Notes: generated by a model not told the origin, from the letters alone. Positions 15,642 through 24,871 are shown, numbered from the stretch's first letter. The stretch: 64,000 bases of DNA from Ferruginibacter albus (GCF_020042285.1 NZ_CP083388.1:1328001-1392000); one strand, 5' to 3'. Program-made: numbers and translations.

Positions 15642-16742
15642 ATGCTATTATTTGACGAAAAGGAAAGAACACTTCAAGGTCCTGCGGGCTATAATGCGGA
15701 CACATATACTTACTATAACGATAGTGCAAGGATTGACATGGCTTGTGTGCGCAATCAAATTGAAACATGGTTTGCTTTATATCCAGAACATGAAAAGGAA
15801 GAATTGAAATCAAGATTTAAAGCGACTTTCAATTTTGCTTTTTATGAGTTATTCATTTTTGCTCTTTTCACGGAATTGGGTTATTCTCTAGAAGTGCATC
15901 CTGAAATTGTGGGAACAACTAAACGCCCGGATTATTTTGCAAAAAATGATATGCGTAGCTTCTATATTGAAGTTAAGTGCTTGACAATGCTTACTCAAAC
16001 TGAACAATCTTTAGAGAGAAGGAAAAATGCAGTATTAGACGTCATCAACAAAATAGATGCTTCCAACTTTTTATTGAAATTGGAGGAAATTTTTTTTAAA
16101 GAAAGTAGCCAGCCAAGTGGCAAAGAAATTATTCGCTTTTTCAACACTCATATATCTTCTTACAATCCCGATGACTATACTGAAAGCCTTATGAAACAAG
16201 GCTTTGATGGAATGCCAGAAATAATTTACGAAGATAATAAGGTTCTCATTAAGGCCAAACTTTTACCAAAATCTCCTGCTCATAGAGGTACAAAAAGTCG
16301 CTCAATCGGAACTCATCCTTCTGTGACACAAATTGGGAATGATAGTGAAGACATAAAAGATTCACTTGAAACTAAGGCAACTCGGTATGGACATTTGAAT
16401 GCTCCTTACATTATTTGCTTAAACAAGCAAGGTGTCGGACTTGATGTTATAGAAGTTCAAGAAGCCCTCTACGGTTCATTACAAGTTACATGGTCGGACA
16501 ACCCCGACAATCGGAATGAAAAAACTGAATTTGCAGGTAATGGTTTTTTTGGTTCAGAACAAAATCCAAAATTTACAAGAGTTTCAGGTGTGTATGTTAC
16601 GAATGCAAATACAGCAAATTTAGCAACAACTGGCGAGCATGTTTTCAGACACAACCCATTTGCTAAATTCCCATTAGACTTTAAAATTGACAAGTCAATT
16701 AAGGAATTACTTCACATTGGAGAGAATTATCCATTTCCATGA
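15642..16742 (+). CDS. PD-(D/E)XK restriction-endonuclease-like protein (cassette 4)
   Basis: 366 aa from the ATG at 15642 (a TTG at 15630 would add four residues). A classic nuclease core is visible: Glu69 in FYELFIFALFTELGY, Asp97 in RPDYFAK, and Glu110-x-Lys112 in FYIEVKC. The remainder is a larger C-terminal domain with mixed secondary structure. No methyltransferase is adjacent, so it is not an ordinary type II system. It lies in a cassette between a short and a long attC-like site. Its role may be defense against foreign DNA; substrate unknown. Confidence 0.75.
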   Translation: MLLFDEKERTLQGPAGYNADTYTYYNDSARIDMACVRNQIETWFALYPEHEKEELKSRFKATFNFAFYELFIFALFTELGYSLEVHPEIVGTTKRPDYFAKNDMRSFYIEVKCLTMLTQTEQSLERRKNAVLDVINKIDASNFLLKLEEIFFKESSQPSGKEIIRFFNTHISSYNPDDYTESLMKQGFDGMPEIIYEDNKVLIKAKLLPKSPAHRGTKSRSIGTHPSVTQIGNDSEDIKDSLETKATRYGHLNAPYIICLNKQGVGLDVIEVQEALYGSLQVTWSDNPDNRNEKTEFAGNGFFGSEQNPKFTRVSGVYVTNANTANLATTGEHVFRHNPFAKFPLDFKIDKSIKELLHIGENYPFP

Positions 16743-16756
16743 GAAAATTGACAGCC

Positions 16757-16956
16757 ACTAACATGGGGTTTGTTGCAAGTGTAGCGGGACGTTATTAGCC
16801 TTCGGCGGCAGTTCGCTGTTTGGCTTTAGTCCGAGCTTGACGGAATGCCATTTTGCTTGTGGTTTTAAACCTGTACTTTTAGTTCATCGAATCAGCAGCG
16901 ACTTCGGGCAGATGGAATAGTAATGGCACACCTGCAGCAAGCGCTGTTCGTTGTGC
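16757..16956 (+). repeat. attC-like site, long type (site 4)
   Basis: 200 bp bounded by ACTAAC and GTTGTGC, 14 bp after a stop. The left arm (ACATGGGGTTTGTTGCAAGT) pairs imperfectly with the right arm (ACACCTGCAGCAAGCGCTGT). The interior differs from sites 1 and 2 apart from the ATCAGCAGCG word, so it belongs to the same class but is more diverged. Confidence 0.65.
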
Positions 16957-17027
16957 GTCATGCTTTGGCGACAGTGCTAACTTGAACCGACATGCAGAAA
17001 CTAACACAAGACATACACTAACAGACA

Positions 17028-17660
17028 ATGGCGAAACAAAAATTTTATGTGGTATGGAAAGGACGACAGACAGGAGTTTTTGAAACCTGGGACGACTGTA
17101 AAGCACAAACCGACAAGTTTCCAAAAGCGGTTTACAAATCTTTCAAGACAAGACAATTAGCAGAACAAGCTTTCAAAGACGAGTGGTGGGATTACATAGG
17201 CAAACATATTTTTGAAAGCGACCTTACAGACGAGCAACTCAAACTAATTGGTAAGCCGATTGAGGAAAGTATTTCAGTTGACGGAGCATGGAACACTTCA
17301 ACTGGTGTTGTAGAATATCAAGGAGTTCACACCACAACCAAAGAAGTAATTTTTAAAATAGGCCCGTTTGAGGACGGCACAAATAACATTGTTGAGTTTT
17401 TAGGGATTGTTCATGCACTTGCCCATTGTAAAAAGAATAGTATCAAACTTCCAATTTATTCAGACAGCAGAAATGCTATTGGTTGGGTTCGTAACAAAGA
17501 AGCAAGAACAAATCATGCCCGCAGCGATAGAAATACAAAACTTTTTGAACTGCTTGACAGAGCAATAAAATGGCTCAAAGAAAACGAGTATGAGAACGAA
17601 ATTTTAAAATGGGAGACAAGGGCATGGGGTGAAAACCCTGCTGATTTTGGAAGAAAGTAA
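17028..17660 (+). CDS. Viroplasmin-domain ribonuclease H
   Basis: 210 aa. The N-terminal 50 residues (FYVVWKGRQTGVFETWDDC) form the caulimovirus viroplasmin/RNase H1 hybrid-binding domain. The catalytic domain shows all four acidic residues: Asp85 (SVDGAW), Glu123 (IVEFLGI), Asp146 (YSDSRNAI) and Asp206 (NPADFG). It removes RNA from RNA-DNA hybrids in the cytoplasm. It shares a cassette with the helicase, starting 34 bp before that gene, so both are probably one transcript. As an extra RNase H on mobile DNA it may act with the helicase rather than in housekeeping. Confidence 0.88.
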   Translation: MAKQKFYVVWKGRQTGVFETWDDCKAQTDKFPKAVYKSFKTRQLAEQAFKDEWWDYIGKHIFESDLTDEQLKLIGKPIEESISVDGAWNTSTGVVEYQGVHTTTKEVIFKIGPFEDGTNNIVEFLGIVHALAHCKKNSIKLPIYSDSRNAIGWVRNKEARTNHARSDRNTKLFELLDRAIKWLKENEYENEILKWETRAWGENPADFGRK

Positions 17661-17694
17661 CTATTAAATTTTATCTTGCTGACATAATTTAAAT

Positions 17695-19860
17695 ATGCAA
17701 CCCACAGAGACTAAAACAAATTTAAGTTCGCTTAACGACAAGCAACGAGAAGCAGTTATCAGTGAAGACAAGCGACTTTTGGTTTTAGCAGGCGCAGGTT
17801 CTGGAAAGACGAAAACACTTTTGCAAAAACTTATTTACTTAATTGAGGAAAAAGGTATAAGCCCTTCAAGTATACTTGCAATCACTTTCACAAAAAACGC
17901 AACAAACGAAATGATTGACCGCTTAATCATTTCAGCTGACCAAACAGGAGAATATGAAAAACTTCTTTTTGACAAACGATTAAGCAAAACGGACAAGGAT
18001 AAAGAAAGATTTCAACAACAGAGAAAATATAAATGGATCGATGGTTTAACCGTCAGAACATTTCACAGTTTCTGTTACAGCATACTTCGCAACTACGGAG
18101 TAAATGAGTTTGACAATAAGTTTCGAATAATCGGAGATGAAAAGAAAGATGAAGAAGATGAACTTTCAAAGCATGTAGCACCTGAAACAGTTTTTGAAGT
18201 AGTTCATAAACTTTTGATTGAACAATGTGAGGGCACAGAATATTTGCTTCGACTCAAACGCTATATTTTAGATTACATCATTGATAAAATACACCTCAAG
18301 AAAACAGATGGAAAGTATTTGCCGAAAGACGGCAAATACTTCACAACCCTTGATGGCACTAAAGTTCGTTCAAAGTCCGAACAGTTTATTGCTGATTGGT
18401 TTTACAGGCACAGCATTAAATATGAGTATGAACCTTTACTGAATGTAAAAGATTTTGATTTTCATCCCGACTTCTACATCCCCGATGCAAACCTTTACAT
18501 TGAGCACGTAAGTGATAAAAGTTTTTCAACCAAAGACAAGGAAGAACAATTTCAAAAAGGTAACTTACTGTTAGTGAAAACTTATGAAAGCATGACAAAG
18601 GATTCTGCTTTATTCAATCACACTCTAGACAAGGTTGTAAAGAATCGTTTGCCTTCAAATTATCACAGAACAATTGCACTCACATACAAAGAGGAGTTCA
18701 ATAGTTACCATGAAGATGTAAAAGATTTTGTTACACAAATCATGCGTATCACCGACATGATAAAAGTTGAGAACATTGACTTTGATTTGGTTTTAGAAAA
18801 CGCAAGGAAAGACCAACATGAAAGGGTTCGGAATTATTATGAGCTGGCAATTCCAATCGTAAAAAAATATGTTCATTACTGCACTGACAAATCTTATCTT
18901 GATTTCAACGACCTGATTTCACGAAGCACTTCCCTGTTTCAGAATCATGAGGACATAGCAAACAAATACAAAAGCAAATACCAATACATTTTGGTTGACG
19001 AGTTTCAGGATGTAAATAACTTGCAGGTTGATTTAATAAAACTTTTGCTCACAGACCAAACCCAACTCTTTTGTGTTGGTGATGATTGGCAAAGCATTTA
19101 TGGTTTCAGAGGTTCTAATGTGAGTTACATAGTTGACTTTGAAAACCACTTTGCAAATTCAAAGATTATCAAACTCAATTTGAATTATCGCAGTACACAA
19201 AATATTGTTGGCGCAAGTAACGAAGTAATTAAACACAACAAATTCAAGGTTGAAAAAGACATTCAAGCATCAAAAAAATCAGAACATAAAATTGTTGTTT
19301 ATTCAGGCAGTACCCAAGACGAAAACATTCAGTTTTGCTTTGACAAAGTGAAAGAATTGTTAGAGGATGGGTTGTCTAACGATGATATTTTATTCCTCTA
19401 CCGTAGAAGCAAAATGTATTCGCCTTACTTCTTTCGTTTCAAAAATGAGGGAATAAGAGTTCAATCAAAAACAATTCATGCGGCGAAAGGGCTTGAAGCT
19501 AAAGTTGTTTTCATAATCGGTTTGACAGAGGGCAATGGAGGTTTTCCTGACATTTGGTTAGAAGATAGAATTTTTCAAGTCATCAAAAAGGCAAATCACG
19601 ATTTGCTTATGGAAGAAGAAAGGCGATTATTCTATGTTGCAATCACCAGAGCCAAAGACAAACTCTTTCTTATCACTGAAAAAGGTAATGAATCAAGTTT
19701 CTTAAAGGAAATTCCTGAAACGTTTACAGTTAAAACAAGTATTCCAATTAAGTCAGTTGTTGAGAAAGTAATTACTTGCCAAAAGTGTTATAGTCAACTT
19801 GAAAAACTTTGGATGGCTTGCCCTTACTGTGGCGAAAAAGTTAATGGGCAGACAGAGTAG
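17695..19860 (+). CDS. UvrD-family helicase with inserted nuclease-like domain and zinc ribbon
   Basis: 721 aa. Walker A is AGAGSGKT (32-39), Walker B/motif II is VDEFQD (about 434-439), with SF1 motifs ITFTKNAT, DDWQSIYGFRGS and VAITRAKDKL. Between motifs Ia and II lies a segment with Glu229 (KSEQFIADWF) and HPDFYI...YIEH (258-271), like the PD-(D/E)XK-type insertion of HelD-like helicases. A C-terminal ribbon (CxxC, then CPYCGE, about 695-714) binds zinc. It unwinds DNA and may cut it. Pairing with an RNase H in one cassette suggests joint action on R-loops or invading DNA; this is inference. Confidence 0.88.
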   Translation: MQPTETKTNLSSLNDKQREAVISEDKRLLVLAGAGSGKTKTLLQKLIYLIEEKGISPSSILAITFTKNATNEMIDRLIISADQTGEYEKLLFDKRLSKTDKDKERFQQQRKYKWIDGLTVRTFHSFCYSILRNYGVNEFDNKFRIIGDEKKDEEDELSKHVAPETVFEVVHKLLIEQCEGTEYLLRLKRYILDYIIDKIHLKKTDGKYLPKDGKYFTTLDGTKVRSKSEQFIADWFYRHSIKYEYEPLLNVKDFDFHPDFYIPDANLYIEHVSDKSFSTKDKEEQFQKGNLLLVKTYESMTKDSALFNHTLDKVVKNRLPSNYHRTIALTYKEEFNSYHEDVKDFVTQIMRITDMIKVENIDFDLVLENARKDQHERVRNYYELAIPIVKKYVHYCTDKSYLDFNDLISRSTSLFQNHEDIANKYKSKYQYILVDEFQDVNNLQVDLIKLLLTDQTQLFCVGDDWQSIYGFRGSNVSYIVDFENHFANSKIIKLNLNYRSTQNIVGASNEVIKHNKFKVEKDIQASKKSEHKIVVYSGSTQDENIQFCFDKVKELLEDGLSNDDILFLYRRSKMYSPYFFRFKNEGIRVQSKTIHAAKGLEAKVVFIIGLTEGNGGFPDIWLEDRIFQVIKKANHDLLMEEERRLFYVAITRAKDKLFLITEKGNESSFLKEIPETFTVKTSIPIKSVVEKVITCQKCYSQLEKLWMACPYCGEKVNGQTE

Positions 19861-19867
19861 CACGAAC

Positions 19868-20067
19868 GCATAACATGGGGCTTGCCAAAATGGGCGCAGA
19901 CGGAAGCCGTGTTTCAACTTTTGTTTTTCAATTTGGCTTTATATCCAGCTTGACGTTAGTAATTTAGCTTTAGAATATGTCATCAACTTTTTATCTTTAT
20001 CCAGCAGCAGTTAGTCAGGGCAAAAGGAATTCTATTGTCCCCACTTCAGCAAGCCCTGCTGTTGGCA
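19868..20067 (+). repeat. attC-like site, long type (site 5)
   Basis: About 200 bp from GCATAAC at 19868 to GTTGGCA at 20067, 7 bp after the helicase stop. The arms pair imperfectly: AACATGGGGCTTGCCAAAAT with the stretch CCACTTCAGCAAGCCCTGCT. It shares ATGGGG and CAGCAGCAG words with the other long sites. Confidence 0.62.
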
Positions 20068-20075
20068 GCAATTAT

Positions 20076-20739
20076 ATGGGAGATTTCTACATTCATTGCT
20101 TCATTAAGTTTGGAAGCAAACGACAATTACGGACCTATTTGAAAACGGTACAATTTATTACAATCCTGTGCAGTATTTCAAAACACTCGAAGACAAATTT
20201 CGTGGCGACAATTATGAAGGAGCAAGTTACATTCACAACTTGCCATCAGGACAATTCAAAGTTTCAATTGCAGGCAAACTAATCGATAGAGAATTCAACT
20301 ATTTGAATTTACATTTGAAAGAGTCTTACGAAAAGACACTTGGAAATATTTTAGCCTATATTGTTTATCATCCAAAATACTGCGCGGTGACAAAACTGTA
20401 CTTATTGACAAACGAATGAAAGACTTTGGCGACACAGTATTATTAATAAAAGACAATCCAAAGTTTTTAAGCTTAATTGAAAAGGCATTAGAAAAGAAAA
20501 GATTAAAATATTTTCACGAACTGGTACAATATTATGACAAACGGATTTATATGGGCAAAGTTGACGTTTTTAACAAAGCCTCTGAATATGCATATCAAAA
20601 CGAGTTTAGAATTTATATAAGACGAAAAAGCGATGAGTCTTTAAAGATTCACATTGGAAGTCTCAAAGACATTGCAGAAATATATCCAGCGAACGAGTTT
20701 ATTGACACATTTGAAGCAACTGAAAAGAATAACTGCTAA
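20076..20739 (+). pseudogene. Decayed cassette gene with two frameshifts
   Basis: Three overlapping frames join into one protein: MGDFYIHCFIKFGSKRQL, then DLFENGTIYYNPVQYFKTLE (shift near 20133), then FSLYCLSSKILRGDKTVLI to the stop (shift near 20350, where one T is missing from a T-run). The joined product of about 220 aa resembles proteins with an FIKFG...LL.NG.IY start and an ERF-R-type end, loosely like DUF2971. Two independent single-base shifts favour true decay over a sequencing error. A short attC-like site overlaps the stop. Confidence 0.7.
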
Positions 20740-20761
20740 CTCCATTACATTGGCGTTATGC
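20735..20761 (+). repeat. attC-like site, short type (site 6)
   Basis: 27 bp, GCTAACTCCATTACATTGGC followed by GTTATGC; it overlaps the stop of the decayed gene. GCTAAC and GTTATGC are the paired ends, and the core matches the short site at 15579. It closes the array: no further site is visible to the right. Confidence 0.6.
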
Positions 20762-21576
20762 TGGCGTACAGATTAATAAATAAATCAATTTTTGTAAAAA
20801 TTTTGTGCCCGTGACAAGCACTTTTACGCATATGCTTTGTAGGCATAAGTTTTTTTATTGAGTATTTAATTGGAACTCACGCTGAGTTTATATTTTATCA
20901 AATAACCACATAACATTTATTTAATTTACCTACTATTTGCATACAATACATATTATATTGTTCACAGACACATTCGAATTAAATATATGCTAACCTTTGG
21001 AAATAGGTTAAAATCCAAATCCAAAAGTACTTCCTTCTCCTATTATGCTCTTAACCTTGGCAAAGCAAAAAGCAACATCAAAAAGCTGCTTTGGCAGAGT
21101 GAAAACCATAAACATTTTGAAGAAATAATGGAAGAAAAAACCATTACCTGCACAGTTGCGCAATATCCAAGCATTGCACAAAAGCCTCCTAAAATGTTGG
21201 ATTTTTAAATAGTTTCATATGAACCATTTGTCTTTTTTGTTTCCATCCAACAAAAACAAAACAGATCATTAATACAACTGCCCTGCCTAATCGAAATAAT
21301 ATTTGATGATCCCCAATCTATGCTGTTGCTGTCAATCAAAGCTCATACAAGAAGAAAAAGCCCGGGACTAAAAGTTATTAAAAACATCAAATTTTCTAGC
21401 CCCAGGTCTTTGGACACTTAGAAATCATTAGCACAAAGCCATACTGTATTTAATGTTAGTATCCAGCATTCCGACTACCGTTTAAATATAGATTCTATTA
21501 TTTAACTCTTCTGGTTATATTTATTTGAAGGACAATACGTCCTTTTTTATTTTATAAATTATAATCTTAAAAACAC
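20762..21576. other. Gene-free stretch between the cassette array and the recombinase
   Basis: About 815 bp without a convincing gene. A 73-codon ORF at 20987-21208 has low complexity and no neighbours. A weak stem (CCGGGACTA with TAGCCCCAGG) spans about 21363-21410, and a good terminator lies at 21528. Nothing else is seen. Confidence 0.6.
21528..21548 (+). terminator. Rho-independent terminator
   Basis: AAGGAC, loop AATAC, GTCCTT, then a T-run: a compact stem-loop with uracil tail 28 bp before the recombinase start. It would end any transcript from the cassette array or attenuate the recombinase gene. Confidence 0.65.
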
Positions 21577-22539
21577 ATGAACAACCTACAAAGCGCTAGT
21601 AAAGATTTTCTTAATTATTGCCAATTTGAAAAAGGACTTAATGCAAAAACGATAAAGGCTTATAAAATAGATTTAAATCAACTAATATCTTTTTGTACTT
21701 CTAAAAATTATACAATTGGATTGAACTGTATTACTAAAATGGAGTTACGAAGTTTTCTTGAGTCAATTTCGTCATTAAAACCGAAAACTATAAAAAGAAA
21801 GATAGCTACCATAAAATCATTGTTTAATTTTTTAGAATTTGATGATAAAATATTATCCAATCCTTTTCGAAAAATGAAAATAAGAATTAAAGAACCTAGA
21901 ACTCTTCCTAAAGTCATGAATATTGTTGAAATAAAGAGTATTTTGAAAACTGTCTACACGAAGTTGGAGTATATAAAGAATAGAAATAGTTACTCCTATT
22001 TAGAAGCTATAAGAAACATTGTTTTAGTCGAAATGTTATTTGCTACTGGAGCAAGAGTATCTGAGATTGCAGATTTAAAGACTAATAATATCAATCTTTC
22101 TAATGGCTCTGTATTGATAAAAGGAAAAGGGAATAAAGAGCGAATGGTTCAAGTGTGTAATAAAGAAACTCTTCATATTTTAAAATTATATGCCCAATTA
22201 AAAAAACAAAACCTTCTTAAAGGGAACGATTACTTCTTAGTTAATCGTTTGGGAAATAAAATTTCTGATCAATCTATTAGAAATGTAATTAAGAATATAA
22301 GTAAAGAATCCGGTCTTCTAAAGAATGTAACACCACATATTTTTCGTCATTCATTTGCTACTCTCTTGCTCGAGAAAGATGTAGACATTAAATATATTCA
22401 ATTATTACTTGGGCACAGTTCTATTATGACAACTCAAATTTATACTCATGTAAATCAGCAAAAGCAAAGACAATTGCTAAAAACCAAACATCCGCGTAAA
22501 GACATTTTAATGAAAAATTTTCTGGTAATGAATGAGTGA
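21577..22539 (+). CDS. XerC/XerD-like tyrosine recombinase
   Basis: 320 aa with all canonical residues: box I Arg in FATGARVSEIADL, Lys in KGKGNKERMV, HIFRHSFAT, LGHSSIMTT with His, and Tyr in IYTHV. The N-terminal SAM-like core-binding domain spans about 1-100. It lacks the extra helix insertion before HxxR that marks integron integrases. Unlike the other two recombinases in the window it is of the canonical Xer type. It begins 800 bp right of the last attC-like site and lies 16 bp before a methyltransferase, with which it probably forms an operon. It could act on a local inversion or integration site not yet identified. Confidence 0.88.
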   Translation: MNNLQSASKDFLNYCQFEKGLNAKTIKAYKIDLNQLISFCTSKNYTIGLNCITKMELRSFLESISSLKPKTIKRKIATIKSLFNFLEFDDKILSNPFRKMKIRIKEPRTLPKVMNIVEIKSILKTVYTKLEYIKNRNSYSYLEAIRNIVLVEMLFATGARVSEIADLKTNNINLSNGSVLIKGKGNKERMVQVCNKETLHILKLYAQLKKQNLLKGNDYFLVNRLGNKISDQSIRNVIKNISKESGLLKNVTPHIFRHSFATLLLEKDVDIKYIQLLLGHSSIMTTQIYTHVNQQKQRQLLKTKHPRKDILMKNFLVMNE

Positions 22540-22555
22540 TAACTAATTATTATCA

Positions 22556-23278
22556 ATGGATTCAATAAATCAAGATGAGGTCGCAAAAAAATACAATTCT
22601 ATAGATTTAATTTGGGATGAAAACGATAAATGGCATTGGTATACACACGAGGTGATTAGCAAGTTTATTACAATAAATATACAAAATCTTAATGCTGAAA
22701 ACTTAAATATCTTAAATGCAGGTTCAGCAGGAAATAATTACAATATTCCTGATGATCACATGTTTCATATTGATATAGCTGAAGATAAAATATTTAATAT
22801 CAAAAATGCAATTATTGCAAGTATTGAGAATATTCCTTTGGGCAATGAATTTTTTGATATGATTATATGCGTAGGAAGTGTATTAAATTATTGCGATCCA
22901 ATTAAAGCTATTCAAGAATTTGGTAGGGTTATAAAATATGATGGCAGATTAATTATAGAATTTGAAAATAGTTATACGCTTGAATTAATCGGAAAAAAAG
23001 GTTTCAACAAAAAGGCCGTACTCACTGATACATTTTATAATCATAAACCTGAAAAACTATGGTTTTTTTCAGAAAATTTTATTCGAGAGATATTGGAAGA
23101 AAATGGTTTTGCTATTCTTTCTTTTAAGAGATTTCACATGTTGTCACCCTTAATATATAGAATCACAAAAAATGAAAAATTTTCTTCTTGGTTTTCAATT
23201 TTTGATTCTTTTATTTCTTATTTGCCATCCGTTAAGAAATTTAGCTCTAATGTCATTCTCTTAGTGCAAAAAAGGTAG
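22556..23278 (+). CDS. Class I SAM-dependent methyltransferase
   Basis: 240 aa. A Rossmann motif I variant (ILNAGSAGNNYNIP) is followed by HIDIAEDKI (motif II Asp) and FDMIICVGSVLNYC (motif IV-like), then GRLIIEFEN: a UbiE/Methyltransf_11-type fold. It lies 16 bp after the recombinase. No target-recognition domain or NPPY motif is present, so a DNA methyltransferase is unlikely; small molecules or proteins are more likely substrates. The substrate cannot be read from the sequence. Confidence 0.78.
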   Translation: MDSINQDEVAKKYNSIDLIWDENDKWHWYTHEVISKFITINIQNLNAENLNILNAGSAGNNYNIPDDHMFHIDIAEDKIFNIKNAIIASIENIPLGNEFFDMIICVGSVLNYCDPIKAIQEFGRVIKYDGRLIIEFENSYTLELIGKKGFNKKAVLTDTFYNHKPEKLWFFSENFIREILEENGFAILSFKRFHMLSPLIYRITKNEKFSSWFSIFDSFISYLPSVKKFSSNVILLVQKR

Positions 23279-23286
23279 AGTATTTT

Positions 23287-24297
23287 CTATTTTTTCATTT
23301 TGTTAATAACACTTTCTATTATACTCGTTATCGACTTTGTTTTGCTCTCTCTAATAAATAACAAAATAAATAAAAGTGAAAAAGTAGACACTAAAACAAT
23401 GTATAATTGTGCATTTACATCTATTCCATACTTGTTTTTAACAATGGTATGTATTATTCCAAAAGAGACTAGAAGGATTATGAAAAGAATAACAACCGCA
23501 AGCATCTTCGCAAATTTTTCATAAGACTTCTGCCCTGATGTAGACGCAGTAGAAGTATAGATATTCGTATATCCGTTGATCTGGATTATATCTTTCTTCT
23601 TTAGATTTTCTTCAGATTTTTCTTTAAGCTTTATAAGCGAACTACCATATTTGGCCCTTTCCTTTTCATCTAAAAAAGCATCATACCATCTTTTATAATG
23701 ATTAAAATAAATTGTGTCTAAGAATAAGAAAAAAGTTTCCTTTTTAATAGTTTTTATTTCATTGAGGGTATATAGCATTAATACAGACTGCAGCTCGCTT
23801 TCATAATTAATTTTCCCTAATCTAGGATGATAGTAATTCGTTTTTATTACTCCGAAACCAGTCATTTTGAGTAGACGGATTAAATTTCTTGTTGCATTAG
23901 TAGGCTCTTTATTGTCATCAAATCCTCCAACTTCAGCTAATATGTAATCAAATTGAAAATTTTTCATTACCAAATAATCTCTTATCTCTTCAACGAATTC
24001 AAAAAAAGTATTGTTTTTTCTAAACTCTCTAAGTATAACAATATAATCTACAAAAATTATCTTTTGCTCAATGAAATAAGCTATTTGAGCAAAACCAACA
24101 AGGTCATTATTTAAATACAGTCCAAAGATTATAAATTGATCATTGAATTTTTGAGGATACTTATCCAACCAATAAATTATTTCTCGAGTATCAGTCCTTA
24201 AAAAGGGTTCAATATTCTGAGAATACATATTAAGAGCCTTAGTTAAGTCTCCATCATTTGAGTTTTTAAAACGTTTTAATTCATACAGTACACCCAT
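23287..24297 (-). CDS. GNAT-like acyltransferase with C-terminal membrane anchor
   Basis: 336 aa. Residues about 1-180 have a GNAT-like pattern (FIIFGLYLNNDLVGFAQIAY, then VDYIVILREFRKNNTFFEF). A linker and two hydrophobic helices (about 265-290 and 300-320) follow, so the domain would face the cytoplasm from the inner membrane. It converges on the methyltransferase with 8 bp between the stops. Substrate unknown; the GNAT call rests on fold-like spacing rather than a clear acetyl-CoA motif. Confidence 0.55.
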   Translation of the reverse strand: MGVLYELKRFKNSNDGDLTKALNMYSQNIEPFLRTDTREIIYWLDKYPQKFNDQFIIFGLYLNNDLVGFAQIAYFIEQKIIFVDYIVILREFRKNNTFFEFVEEIRDYLVMKNFQFDYILAEVGGFDDNKEPTNATRNLIRLLKMTGFGVIKTNYYHPRLGKINYESELQSVLMLYTLNEIKTIKKETFFLFLDTIYFNHYKRWYDAFLDEKERAKYGSSLIKLKEKSEENLKKKDIIQINGYTNIYTSTASTSGQKSYEKFAKMLAVVILFIILLVSFGIIHTIVKNKYGIDVNAQLYIVLVSTFSLLFILLFIRESKTKSITSIIESVINKMKK

Positions 24298-24370
24298 TGA
24301 TAATAATTAGTTATCCTTTATTAATGAAATATAGTAAACTTTTTTTAAAATATAAGAAATCTATATGTAT

Positions 24371-24745
24371 CTAGAGTTTGTGAACAACCATTTCCAACTG
24401 TTTTCTTAAAAAAGCTATTTCTTCTTTATGTTGTTTAATTGCTTCATTTTTGTCTGATTGGGGGAAGAGAGTTGTAGTTAAACTTGCATTTCTGTGTTTA
24501 GTAGTCTCTATATCTAAAATGTCTGCTGCGTTTACATTTAATAATAATGCGATCTGGAATATTTTTATAACACTGACTTCTGATATTCCTCTTTCAATAT
24601 TTCTGTAAGCTGTGTGTGTAAGGTTAAGAAAGGATGCTATTTCTTTTATACTTTTTTTCTTTTGATGACGGATATATTCAATGTTTTCTCCTATTTGTTT
24701 TTTTAGAGAACTAACATTAACGGATAACTGTTTTTTAGCTGGCAT
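24371..24745 (-). CDS. XRE-family transcriptional regulator
   Basis: 124 aa. A Cro/C1-type HTH spans about 18-75 (IGENIEYIRHQKKKSIKEIA, LNLTHTAYRNIERG), followed by a linker and a coiled-coil tail for dimerisation. It is divergent from the Rhs cluster. The palindromic repeats at 24872-24930 begin about 127 bp upstream of its start and look like its operators. It is the best candidate for control of both operons that carry the leader. Confidence 0.82.
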   Translation of the reverse strand: MPAKKQLSVNVSSLKKQIGENIEYIRHQKKKSIKEIASFLNLTHTAYRNIERGISEVSVIKIFQIALLLNVNAADILDIETTKHRNASLTTTLFPQSDKNEAIKQHKEEIAFLRKQLEMVVHKL

Positions 24746-24871
24746 GGATATTTTGTATGTAAGGGTTACAAAATAGATTTATGGCTCGAAAGGGCTAAAA
24801 TAAAGAATTTAGTAAATATGAATATAAAGGATTGAATATTTATTTTCATGCAATCGATGCCAGAATTAACG

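Noticed and set aside
20987..21208. 73-codon ORF as a gene
   Set aside because: Low complexity, no motif, no operon partner and no recognisable start context.
21577..22539. Recombinase as the integron integrase of the array
   Set aside because: It lacks the extra segment before HxxR that defines IntI and is separated from the last site by 800 bp and a terminator.
24298..24370. Terminator between the GNAT-like gene and the XRE gene
   Set aside because: No stable stem with T-run is visible; the two may be co-transcribed.
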